DNA of 64,000 bases from Sweltsa coloradensis (lineage: Eukaryota > Arthropoda > Insecta > Plecoptera > Chloroperlidae). Positions 48,061 through 58,898 of the stretch are shown piece by piece. Below the pieces are notes generated by a model that worked only from the letters and a program-made list of their open reading frames with translations, had not been told where the DNA came from and did no database searches. How positions within the stretch are numbered: position 1 is the first letter of the stretch; every line of letters begins with the position of its first letter. The translations under genes and the position numbers were made by a program. Location of the stretch: NCBI GenBank assembly GCA_024449915.1, contig JAMZAV010000794.1, positions 248,001 to 312,000 of the forward strand. Direction: 5' to 3'.

Positions 48061-48124
48061 CTTCAACAGGCTCAACCGGCTTCAACCGTTTAAGCTTAGG
48101 CCCAAAACCATTTAAATGTTAATT

Positions 48125-49120
48125 TTTAAAGGTAGTGATAAAAAAAAGTCCTTTCTTGATAGATACTGCTAATACTGTGGCTATGACGTGTCGACAGAAG
48201 TGTTAGTTACACTGGATGTGTTTGCTTGTCCCAGCTACAGCCCCCACCCTCGTCTGTCTAGCAGGCATGCAAGCGATAGAGAAACAAACCCCGTCCGTGT
48301 ACATTTCTTACAAGGACGATGCTCGTGAAAAATAAATGCTGTCCGCTCCGAGGTTTCCCATCAGGGAGTGTTTAATGATTCATCTAGGCGGCCACACGGT
48401 ACACTCGGAGCGGTAGTTACGCTACAGTTTACGAGGCTCCGTAAAGTGCTGGCGACGATTATCATGTTAATTATTCAATTTTATGTTTTGAAATAGCAGA
48501 AGATATTAGTACAACCCTGTAACAACATAGGTAATCGTAATATGCAACGTAAGCCTATGTAACTTACAAAAAATCTTAAAAATCAATCTAAATCTTAAAA
48601 TCTTAAAATAAGAATAAGGAAAGTACTTACTTACGACTCGAGTATTTTCCATCCAGTTGTTTGATAGGATATCGCAGCCAGGCCGCGTTGCACGATTTTG
48701 CTCGGATGTCACCCAACCTTCATGAAACACGCAATGAATTTAAAAATTCCATAATTGGGTGGATTTAGGTGCCTTAGAAGTAAGAACATAAAGCAATTTT
48801 GCCATTTCTTCTGGGTGATGAAATGGGTTGTATCATGCTCGAAAGCATCGAAGCACTTACTGGATTTTATCTATCAATTAATGACTAATTTGTCACTTTC
48901 AATAATTGTTTGGCGATTCAGAATGGTATAACGTTGCTATAGAAACTTGACCAATAATTGTTTACAATGTTTACTAAAAGCAAATGATGGGAATAATATT
49001 TTGCAAGTTTACATTTTTGTATTGTTAGTAGGTCCATATTTATAAATGAATAGTGTGTCTACATACCGTACTAGTACTTTCATCAAATGATTCCATCTAA
49101 TGGTCCATAATAATTGTTCT
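48125..49120. other. Intron 1, unassigned
   Basis: No exon, RNA gene or clear repeat boundary is recognised. Confidence 0.4.
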
Positions 49121-49865
49121 CTTCCATTTGGCTCCATTGTTTGGTCATTCCCCCTGTGTTATTATCTGAAGGTGGGTAAACACGTGTGCAATTAATTAAC
49201 CAACAGAACTTTAAAAAGTAATGAGATCCCATGGGATGAATAATTCCATTTTATAAATTAATTAACCAGTGGAACATTAAAAAGTAATGAGATCCCACAG
49301 GATGGGTACAAAAAAGTTTAAAAAAACTTGTTTCAGCTTAGGCCTATGTACTGTTCTACATTTTACACCTTAACTATACATGAAATCACTTTCATGTAGT
49401 TTGGCAAAATTGAATTCACGCAAACCATTACATTGAAATCAATATAAAATGTTTAGGTGAAAATTATTAAACTAGGCTAGGATGCAATCACAGGCCAAAG
49501 TGTATAAATAAGTGTCTGGCACTTCAATCCTGACTCAAATATACCACTCCACCATAAACAATTAGCCTAAAATACTTTTGTATGTTTAGAGTGAGTACCC
49601 GCATGACTCTTTCTCATATCAACACAGTATTCTCCGTAAATATCGTAATCTGCCTTGTAAAGTAGCCCCTACATTATAAGCAGTAGTACCACTGGTGTAC
49701 ATGTTAAACACTCGAATAAACACACATTGAAGATCAACATATTTCTAATGAGTTTTCTTACATAACAGCCCAAGTAACAAAACATAATAATGGCTCTTCC
49801 ATTTGGTTCCATTATTTGGTCATTCCCCCTGTGTAATTATCTGAAGGTGGGAAAACAACTGGTGC
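49110..49865 (+). repeat. Dispersed direct repeat of about 75 bp and a 64-bp tandem pair
   Basis: CTTCCATTTGGCTCCATT, TTTGGTCATTCCCCCTGTGT and ATTATCTGAAGGTGGG at 49122-49180 recur at 49796-49853. Between them ATTAATTAACCA, AAAAAGTAATGAGATCCCA and GGGATGAAT-like words occur twice with a 64-bp period (49193-49310). Confidence 0.75.
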
Positions 49866-49869
49866 GAAT

Positions 49870-51640
49870 GTCCATCTTGACAATCTTATCACCATGTTGA
49901 CCTAAGTTTATTTTAGAGTAGGCCTAGCCTGCTTTACACGGTTCAATTTATTGATCCAACTTCTTGAACTCAAGGGCAAGAGAGAATCAATGAAAGTGGG
50001 CCCTAGTATTCAAGAATTAGATTCGCTTTTGTCCTTGAATTCAAGTACCCAAACTGGATCAATAAAAAACTTTTAATTCAGGCTTTTAAAAGGTGGTTAA
50101 ATAATGGCACATTTATCAATTCAAGACAACGTTAGATCACTGGAAATTGACCTGGCTACAATTTTTCATGTAGGATCTTACACAGCACACTCATACAAAT
50201 TACACTTTATGTGTCTTCACCAAATAAGTTAACAACTGTATTGTAGTGTACATGCACTGTTGGTAGCATTGGTACCAATGGCAATGGTAACGTATGGTAA
50301 CAGCGTGTCTTATCTATCCCCAACAACATTGCCTCACCAGCTGGTTACCTTCCTCTGTGTTTATGTTAATGTTAATTGTTAATCACTGGCTATAGAGCCA
50401 CCAAGTAATTGATTTAACTTTCAAATGCAGCTCTGTATTGTGTAATTGCATCTCGGAGGTCACATTGTGTAATTGTAATCGCTAATCAGTTACGCGTCAT
50501 GTCATGAGATGACTTGTCGCATGGGTTCAGGGATTTGGACTAGTTTAGTGGTTAGGATTAGGAACTAGAGTTTGTGCAAAGAGAAGAGAGGTAGACCTGC
50601 AGGAACGTTTTCTTAATGCCAAATTGTCAATTAAATCTGTGCTGGTAGTACTGCTTACCCTTTCTAATAATTACAACTGATACCGCACGCGACTAAATGT
50701 GTTGAATTGTGATACCTTGTAGTACCCGCATCCTGATAAGACTACAGCTGCATCCACCTAATATTGTTAGCCAAAGGGAAACAACAAACAATTAAATAAT
50801 CCATTTTGCAATGGAGTCAGGCAGAGAGCCTTAAGTATTAATTACAGCACCGATGACCATCGTGTTTTGTCTTGAACCAGACTAAATAACTTAGGCCTAC
50901 ACCAGATAATTACTTTATAAGTTTTGGATTGTTTTGAATATTATGTAGAACCTGCTCCCCTTTTGAACATGTATACTTACAGAGAGTATGTAAATGAGAA
51001 TGTTTGCGGTATTGAATGGGTATAGTCTTGCCCTATTGTGTACCCCTGGTACGATGAGTTTAGGACTCTAGATGGTATTTCCCAACAGAGTAGCATGTTG
51101 CTAAAACCAGGGTTTTATTATTTATTTATTTATTTTATTATAATTCAATGATATTGGTAACTATTGTAATAATCAGTGTAATTATCATTCTCCGGTTAAC
51201 AAGTCCTGGAGGTTTATTATTAATAACTATAATCATTATGAATTATTATTTATGAATATCACAACGAGCATAGCCTTTAAACACTGAATTGTGTGTGATA
51301 TCCCTGAAAAGAATTAAGTTGATATACATATTAAAGTAGGTAATTGAAATTAACAATATGTGCTTGTCATTACTTTTAATTACCTACTTGCTAATGTTGT
51401 CCACTAAATGCCAGCTTCACCAACCAGTAGTTTACTTTACAACCAAAATAGTTTCTTCTTTGACAAAAACATTTCTTGGAATGCACTTCACAACTATTCG
51501 TCTTCTGTGAAATAATCTTGTGACACGTTTGCTAGTCAAGCACTTCAACTATTGGTTGTGGTGCTTGAGTGAGGAATCTGTACTTGTGTGTGTATATATG
51601 ATTGACCTCTCCTTCAAACCCATGATTGATCTCTACCGGC
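49870..51640. other. Intron 1, unassigned
   Basis: AT-rich intron sequence; TTTATTTATTTATTTTATTAT at about 51119 is a simple repeat. No exon recognised. Confidence 0.4.
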
Positions 51641-51645
51641 ATCTG

Positions 51646-51716
51646 ATACCCAACCTGTCTGTTCTGTTACCCAACCTGTCTGTTCTGTTACTCAACCTGT
51701 CTGTTCTCTTCCCCAG
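51646..51716 (+). repeat. 21-bp minisatellite forming the polypyrimidine tract before exon 2
   Basis: CCAACCTGTCTGTTCTGTTA repeats about three times with a 21-bp period and runs directly into the acceptor CTTCCCCAG ending at 51716. The splice-site pyrimidine tract is thus made of a tandem repeat whose copy number could vary. Confidence 0.8.
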
Positions 51717-51853
51717 TCGTGGCCGGCAGTCAGGGGGTCCCCGACGCACTTCAGAAGTGTCACTCGATGTCGAGAGACCTCCAGCAGAACCAGACGGCGC
51801 TGTTCAACCACCTCGCCGTTCTGTCGCTGCAGACGGGCAACTTCAGCGCTCAG
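51717..51853 (+). CDS. EFCAB14: EFCAB14-like protein, exon 2 (coiled-coil start)
   Basis: The split codon G|TC gives Val; the exon then reads VAGSQGVPDALQKCHSM, SRDLQQNQTALFNHL and AVLSLQTGNFSAQ, ending in phase 0 at donor CAG|GTACGC (51854). It is 137 bases long. Heptad-like spacing of Leu and Met and one N-glycosylation site, NQT, fit an extracytosolic coiled coil. It accepts phase 1 and can therefore join either exon 1 at 47798 or the alternative exon ending at 38611. The minus-strand frame over it is a shadow. Confidence 0.85.
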
Positions 51854-51859
51854 GTACGC

Positions 51860-52440
51860 CAACACCCGAGACAGACAAAAAGTTGGGAGAGAGTTTAGTG
51901 AAAACAAGCAATTGATTTGCTGGGCATAGTTTGAGGTGTAAACAATAGTAATATTGTGAAATTGAAACTTGTGAAATAATAGTACGCCCTAACATAGTTA
52001 CTAGGGGAACGTGGTCCGTAAGGTAAATTTAAAGGTAGAACTTGATTATTGGAATTGTAATGCTTTTATTTTATTTCATCTTAAAAATCACAATGTTGGA
52101 AACATGTTGAGAAGAAATAGAGAGATCTGATTCCTAACATTAAAATTGAATAGATTTAAAATATCACAATGGGTGATATTGATTGAATATTGTAAAAGTT
52201 TAAACACTTTATTTGCAACACTATACCTACTCAGTTCAGTTTTGTTTTATTTTATTGGATGCATAATTTATTGTATGTAGGTTAAATAAATACATACAAT
52301 TAAATACATATAATATTTATTTTTACTCCAATGCATTGTACATAGTTAGCCAAATCAATAACAATCAATGGAAAAATACAAATACCATTTAAAATTTGAA
52401 GTTATGCAGCTGTTGTTAAAATATCCAGGTGTAGTTTTAA
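51860..52440. other. Intron 2, unassigned
   Basis: AT-rich with no recognised exon or repeat. Confidence 0.4.
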
Positions 52441-52459
52441 AATAAATGTTTGTAGATAT

Positions 52460-53062
52460 TAGGGATGACTTCGGGTCGAAAAATCCGGAACCGGATCCAC
52501 CCGCGCCGGATCCGGTTCGAAACCGGTTCCTACACATATTTTTCTTTCTCAATTTTCGTAAATTTGAATCTGCGCGGGCTAATTTCGATTGGAAACATGG
52601 GCGGGGCGATAATCGATTCGAATTTCGATAGGGGGCGGAGCCACGCGGAGCCGTATCCCAGACATTGTAGGAACTGCTTAGTGAGAAACAGTTGAACAAA
52701 CAATGGCCTACAAGATTGTTTGCTTTCGTTTTCGTTCATAAAGTTTGGATTATGTGATCTTAAACGTGAAAAATAGAATTAGTATATGATTAAAATGTTA
52801 TTAACAAGTTCTGCAATGTTATTATAACACAACACATGGGCCTAGGCTAAGCCTAGGTCAAAATTGTGATGCAACATTCATAGGGCCTAGGCCTAGGCCT
52901 AAGAATTTTGCAACCACGGGTGTTTCCGGCTCATTTATTCTCGTCTGTGCCTAGGCCCTTGGCAACTTTTAGGTTAAAAATAGAACCGGTTCCGAAAAAG
53001 GGGAACCGGATCGTAATGGAACCGGTTCCGAACCGGTTTCCGGGTACCCGAAGTCATCCCTA
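52460..53062. mobile_element. hAT-type nonautonomous element (603 bp) with 8-bp target duplication
   Basis: The ends are inverted: TAGGGATGACTTCGGGT at the left, ACCCGAAGTCATCCCTA at the right. They are flanked on both sides by the same 8 bp, GTAGATAT (52452-52459 and 53063-53070). Subterminal regions are rich in GAACCGGTTC-type motifs in both orientations, possible transposase binding sites. No transposase is encoded; the frames at 52355-52739 are noise. An 8-bp duplication is the hallmark of the hAT superfamily. Confidence 0.9.
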
Positions 53063-53171
53063 GTAGATATACCACTGTACCATGAGTAACAATATAGCCT
53101 CACGTAGGTCACTGCTTGCCTATCTTTGTATTTCCTTTTTTGTAGTGTGAGCAAGCAAGCAAATAAATTTG

Positions 53172-53575
53172 TATTTAGTTAGAGTCTACCCACTCTGTTA
53201 TATAACTGATTTTTAGAGGTAGACATTAAACCAAAGCGACCAAGCCAACCCTGTAGGCCCCGACGCAATCAACGAGTGAGCGATAACCAATCTAAGATCG
53301 ATATTTTTAATATGAAATATATCAATCAGTGGTATGAACAGTGCAAACACCCGCGTATCAACGCCAGAATCAACAAGGCCGATTCAGAACAACTTTAAAT
53401 TTATTATGTGCCTCGTTGCTAGGACGGCTCCAAAGTCACCGTTTACAAATTCCTAAGCCAAGAACTGATGGACTTCAGTCCAAATCAGAAGTTTAAAAAC
53501 TTCAGCCTAAAGTGGGAATCGAACCCTGGACCTTCTGCATTGGAAGCAGAGATGCTAACCACAAGACCAACGCCA
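53172..53575 (-). mobile_element. SINE family D, near-complete copy
   Basis: On the minus strand: tRNA-like head (GGTCTTGTGGTTAGCATC, then GAAGGTCCAGGGTTCGATTC as B box), a body with GGAGCCGTCCTAGCAACG, TTGATTCTGGCGTTGATACG and GATTGCGTCGGGGCC, and the 3' tail AAAATCAGTTATATAAC with GTGGGTAGACTCTAACTAAA. About 400 bp in all. The frame 53468-53821 starts in the SINE and is not a gene. Confidence 0.8.
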
Positions 53576-53579
53576 CACA

Positions 53580-56540
53580 AATTGCACAATTGCAGTGTTT
53601 TAATGGTGCACTCAATAGAAATGTTGTATTGTATTTGTACGGCATTGTCTCTTGTATTCCCTCTTCCGACAGACCCCGGTTCTATTGAACCCTGGCCCAG
53701 ATGGAGTCAAACTGTAGAAGGTACAAGAAAACATTACAATGTGCATCATGAAATGTACCGTATGTTTAGTTATTGTGAACATCTATTTCTTGACAATAGT
53801 GTTGGAAAAAGTGCATCGTAACACGTTGAATACATTTGCATAGGTGATTAGGTGTCAGTTATGTAAATTACCCTTATTAGTCATCATGAGCATAAGAACA
53901 TTATTCTTACATCAAAACATCTGCCTCTATGGCTATTACTAGCAACTTTAGATTTTTGTCTTTTAAGTCGATGTATATGGGAAGAATTCTATATTTTCAG
54001 CTTTTTCCTTGCCCAATGAAGGCCTGTAGCGAACTAAATGAATGTACCTACCTCACTTTCAGCGCATTCAGAGTGTTGGAAGCCAACATGTGTTGTTTAC
54101 TCTTATACTTTGGCTCGAGGTCGTTCATTCATTTGAACTTGTTTGCTCTGGCTACAAATGACTTACTTTCCTCAGGTAGGCATTGTGTTTACTCGGAGTT
54201 TAATGATAGAGCCCCTCTTAGATAGTGTTTAGTTCATTCCTACACAAACTCGTGTCTGTTTTAGTGGAATAGGGTTCCCAACTTATTTGAAATGAGCGTA
54301 CTTGGGTTGGGTCATTGGCCTTATCTTTATAACCTTAATCAGCCCATATGTGAGTGTTTCTCTTGTTGATTATCTTCTTTATCTGATGTGTTTATCTTCA
54401 TGACAAAGCATGATACAAATGTTTGTCATTTTGATTGTATAAAATATTATTTGCCTACAAGATGCGTGATTCGCGTGTGATGTTGTCAAACAACAGACAT
54501 GCAGCAACAATCATTTCAGTCTTATCCTTTTTCCAACGACAACTCGCATATTTTATATTTAATGACCTATCGGTACAGGTTATACCGGTGTTGCTTTGAT
54601 TCTGTAATATGAATTCCCTCTTTTAAGTATACATTGGTTCATCCAATGTGTAATACAGTTACAGCAACCTTTAATTTGATTATTACAATGGCTATTCTAA
54701 TTAAATAAAAGATAAATCAAGTAAAACCACTAAAACAAAATAAACTAACTAGATTTAATTAGGGATTGATTACTAATCATTATTTGTGTAGGAGAGTTAA
54801 ATATCCTACTTTTTTACTTACACAAACATAAATAATTGTTGTTTTTTGGAAGAGGTCAAACTTAGCATTTAGTAACTTGATTTAAAGTTGTCATTGGTTG
54901 GGCAAGAACATACAGCAGACAGCTCTTCACCTGCTGACGATGGCTGCAGCTAATTAGAAGTGTACAGTAAAGTATGTCAAGTGTGTTTGCGTCAAGTATT
55001 TGAGCTTAACGATGCCTCTTCACTAATTCAGGTACTAGCTAGCTTATTGGCCTCCAACTACTTTGCGACACATTGGTTGAGTAAATGTGAGAGAAAACTT
55101 TTATATGTTGAACAGATACATTACCTAACGGACTCTCCTGCTTATGTTACAATGTTCGTAGTACTCATTACGCGATCTTGAATTTAATTTAACAGCTGCT
55201 TATTATAAAACCTAATTCAATACAATAAAAATTTAAAACATTCGAGGTGTAACAATATTGTAAAAAATGGGTTTTTAATAAATTATGTGAATATATCTAC
55301 AAGTTTTTTACATAAAGCTGGTTTAGAATAGATAAAATTGAACCTTATAAAGCCACCGTTGCTACATTGTGTATGTCTTGATTACCACATCTAGTTCATA
55401 GTCAAACTCAAACCCATATAATGCTATGTTACACACACAAACCTTTTCTCTGTCAGAACCTAACCTGTCAACAAATGTGTTTAATTGATGTCGACATTAG
55501 TAAGAGTCACTTTCTAACCTTGAAGAGCTGAACGATACTGGTTGCTAGCGTGACTCAGCGCACGCGTGTGCATTCTGTAACGATCAAACATGTCGCTTCC
55601 TATTTAGAATTACTCTGTATTGCTTGTACTGCTTGAAGCGCAGGTACGTAACACGGCGAGGTGAAAACAAAAGTTGTTTACCTGCGTTGCTAACTTGCTA
55701 TTGACCTTGTCTTCGTGCTGGTTGATTGTACTTGAAGGAAACACTGAGTGTCGTATATCACTCGGTTGACTCCTAGTATTTAGAAGCTGAGATCACTTTG
55801 TTAAACTCGCCCCAACAACTCACTTTCTGCATGACTCGCGCTCGATAAAAACCTCTTATTGACGTGTGTTTTTGATGTCATGCCCGTCAACAAGGCTGGA
55901 TGACGCAGAATGTTTTTTGTGAGCCTGGGGGTTAAGAGCAGGGGGTGAAATTAATGCTCGTCCGAGGCTAGTGAAACTTTGCTCTGGCTAGTAAAAATCT
56001 CATTTCTCTAGCCCGACAGGCTAGTATTTTTTCCAGAGTTCCCAATTGTTGTTTAAAAAAATCATAATATTTCCCGCCGATAACCTAACGAGTTTCCAGC
56101 AGTTGTGCGCTACCTAGTATGGAAAATTGTTCCAAGTATGTTCACAAAATAAAAATCTCTTAATTTAGGCTACTAATGTTATTAGTATTATTATGGTGAA
56201 AAATTGTTCCCGGACCCTCCCTTGTCCCCCACACGCACACTCAAACCCGGCGAATATTGTGTCTTAAACATTCAAGTATGTTCGTTAAGCTTTGCAATGT
56301 ATTTTGGGTACTCTTGAAGGACTGTGCTTATTTAATGGTTATTTATTAATATTTCTTTGTTCAATGTTGCTATCTCCTATTCATGGCTGAAGATTGCTAA
56401 GTCAGGGACATTTCTGTGTGCTCTCGACTTAAGAGTAGTTGAACGTCAGAATGCACTGTTTGCTAACTGGATCTAAACTAGATTCTGATGTCAAATGTTT
56501 AATAGCAGTTCATCACAACCCAAAAGCATTATATGGTTAC
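53580..56540. other. Intron 2, long unassigned stretch
   Basis: Several short open frames lack motifs and matched splice sites. CCTGCTGACGATGGCTGCAG near 54930 resembles part of the loop of the 41.1-kb hairpin, so a small dispersed repeat may be present. 55900-56060 (GGCTAGTGAAACTTTGC, CTAGCCCGACAGGCTAG) looks like degraded repeat. Confidence 0.4.
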
Positions 56541-56547
56541 TAGGCCG

Positions 56548-57062
56548 ATTCGCGAACGTTTTTTCTAGTCGCGTTGATGGATGAGCTTTTTTATTATTGT
56601 TGTCAAGTTTCTATTGTTACTTGTTAATTGTTATTATATACCTCAAAAACCTTATATTAAAACCTTTATTTCTATTGATTCTGGCTAACTTTTCCAACTT
56701 TTTCTTTCAAAAGGCAATACATCACCATAACCTTAATGTCCATGTAAAATATGAACGTTGTAGCCCCACCCGTTTGGTCAGAATCGGCCTAAATGTCACA
56801 AAAATATTGCATTAATAAATTGAAAAAATTGTAAATGTACGATATTCATGAGAAATATTTCTTTGATTGTACCCAAAAACGTGGCAGGTCTTAATTCAGA
56901 GATTTCGAAGGTCCCCTCCAATTTTCATCAAGATCGCATATGCCGTTTGCCCGGTAGAGAGCAAACAAACAGACAAAAATACCATTAAAAAAACAAAAAA
57001 ACACCCGAGCTAAATTTTTTGGGGGGCAGTGAAATTGAAGTCTTTGCTTTGCTTATCCAATA
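56548..57062 (+). mobile_element. Interspersed repeat family B, copy 8
   Basis: It opens with CGCGAACGTTTTTTCTAGTC and GCGTTGATGGATGAGC (the same variant start as copy 1), keeps CACCCGTTTGGTCAGAATCG, TTCAGAGATTTCGAAGG and CAAGATCGCATATGCCG, and ends TGCTTATCCAATAATTC. Confidence 0.75.
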
Positions 57063-57064
57063 AT

Positions 57065-57535
57065 TCTATAAATATATTCCTAAATTGAGTAGACTACCAG
57101 TATAGCTTTAGATAGCAAGGCTCCCCTATAAGCATTACTTTTCTCTCCGTCCGTCCGTGCTTGTGTCACGTAAGATTCAAGACGTTTGATTGACCTGCGG
57201 TTTATTTGTGAGCATTGCCCTGCAACAAGGATGATTGATATATAATGTGTTTGGTGACTCTGGGGGTCGAGGGGGCTGCGCTGTCCCCTCAGAGAGTTTT
57301 CATTAGGTACATTGGCACCTCCACTAAGGGGAGCTGAATGCTGGAACAAATGTTGTATGATAAGCTTTGCTCCCTAGTTTGTTATATACCCGTAGTTGTG
57401 CTTGACATTGAAATGCTTCATTATGTCCCAAGAACTCAGTTTCGTTACTTGTATTTATTACAACTACTAACCTACTGAAGTTCCACAACGAGCAATATCA
57501 TTTAATAATATTTAACAATAATATTTAACAGCAGA
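57065..57535. other. Intron 2, degraded dispersed repeat and unassigned DNA
   Basis: 57130-57335 resembles 14925-15110 (CCGTCCGTCCGTGCTTGTGTC and a GGCACCTCCACTA end). The remainder is unassigned. Confidence 0.35.
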
Positions 57536-57539
57536 CTGC

Positions 57540-58172
57540 AAGCAGCAGAGATGAAATTCCTAAGAAGTGCGGTGGGCATAACAAAACTAGACAAGGTACG
57601 AAGCATAACAACAAGAAACAAATTAGGAGTGGAAAGTCTACGAGATAAAATAGGAAGAGAAAGACTCAGGTGGTATGGACATGTAAGAAGAATGAAGCAA
57701 GACAGAATCCCAAGACGAGAATTTGAACGTACATGTGGGGGAGTACGAAGAGTTGGCCGGCCAAGAGATAGATGGCGGGATCAAATAACGCGAAGCGTCG
57801 AAGAAAAAGGGAAAACATGGGATAGGGTTAATGAAGAAAGACTCTGGGAGGACAGGAAGAAGTGGAGAGAATTATTAGAAATGCCGGTTATGGAAGAAAA
57901 CGAGGAAGAAGATGAGGGGTGCTGAGCCTGGCTAGCAAGCACTAGAAGATAGCCCGAGAAACTGGTGACTCGTCACCCCCCGACCCGACGAATATTGGAA
58001 AAGGGTGTTTGATATATATATAATATACCTACTAAGTTATTTATTTTTTTAGTTTTTACTACTCAAACCAATTTTGTTTTCTATTAAAGGTACTCGATTA
58101 TATACGTCCTCATTGGGGGAAACGTAGTGTCTCCCACTAAAAATCAGTTGAATGTGACTCTAAATACAAATT
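57540..58172 (+). pseudogene. LINE 3' fragment: C-terminal domain and shared tail
   Basis: The frame to 57925 encodes KLGVESLRDKIGRERLRWYG, HVRRMKQDRIPRR, a GRPRDRWRDQI segment and RLWEDRKKWREL before TGA. This is the same C-terminal region as in the LINE at 39.4 kb but from a distinct copy. At 58110-58172 comes the tail TCTCCCACTAAAAATCAGTT and GTGACTCTAAATAC, the counterpart of the tail of that LINE and of SINE family D. It is 5'-truncated, as usual for target-primed insertion, and lies in the sense orientation in intron 2. Confidence 0.75.
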
Positions 58173-58412
58173 CATGTATTTATTATTTATTTGTACAAAT
58201 AATTGGATATTTTAACACTGTTTTTACTTATTATATTATGCTTTTAGTTTTAATAAAATATAAAATATAATTTTTAAACGTCCAATAATTTTTATGTATA
58301 ATGGCAGTGATATGTAATTACTTTTGGGCCTAGTTATAATTACACATTGATCACTATTGTTATAACTTATATTATATACATTTTGTCAACGGTGTTGTTG
58401 TTTGTGCTGCAG

Positions 58413-58814
58413 CTGGTGAGCATGCAGAGCGGCCTACAGAACCTGGAGGAGCGTCTGAAGGCGACCCCGGAACTAGTCAACGTTCCCCAGGACCTGAAGG
58501 AACTCCGCGCGAACGTAGCCATGTTCGGCAGTCAGATCCGCGACCTGGAGGCGACGGTCTCGTCCCTCAAGGACCAGTACACCGCCCTGCAGGACACGTC
58601 CAAGAGCCTCGTGCAGAACGTGAGCGGGGTGCAGGGCTCGTTCGCCCAGCTGCTGGAGGCCGAGCGCAGGCCGCAGACGATAGCACAGGAAGACAAGCAG
58701 GAGAAGACCAACCTGCTCAACGAGATAGCGCAGATCGCGGTCAACATCACCAGGGTCAACAACACGCTCATCAGCAAGCTCAACTGGCTGGTTGACGATC
58801 AGCACAACGATCAC
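58413..58814 (+). CDS. EFCAB14: EFCAB14-like protein, exon 3 (main coiled-coil exon)
   Basis: The acceptor TTTGTGCTGCAG ends at 58412; the donor CAC|GTGAGT is at 58815. Exon length 402, phase 0 at both ends, 134 residues. It begins LVSMQSGLQNLEERLKATPE and includes ELVNVPQDLKELRANVAMFG, LEATVSSLKDQYTALQ and AQIAVNITRVNNTLISKLNW. The LVNVP-x-x-L-x-x-L-x-x-x-VAxxG segment aligns with the ISLPTTVEGL...VASIG region of vertebrate EFCAB14, which supports the assignment. Several NxS/T sites (NVS, NIT, NNT) fit an extracytosolic domain. The upstream extension to 58347 is intronic. Minus-strand frames are shadows. Confidence 0.88.
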
Positions 58815-58898
58815 GTGAGTACTTTGTCCGGATTGACTCGATTAAAGGCAGCCCTCGAGTAATAAAATATTCAAGATTAGAATGTAAATAATATTAAC

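Noticed and set aside
47685..48122. Long open frames across exon 1 into Ser/His-rich sequence
   Set aside because: They run into an intronic minisatellite; the donor at 47799 and the phase match with 51717 show the coding end.
58473..58814. Minus-strand open frames over exon 3
   Set aside because: Shadows of the GC-rich coding exon; no splice or motif support.
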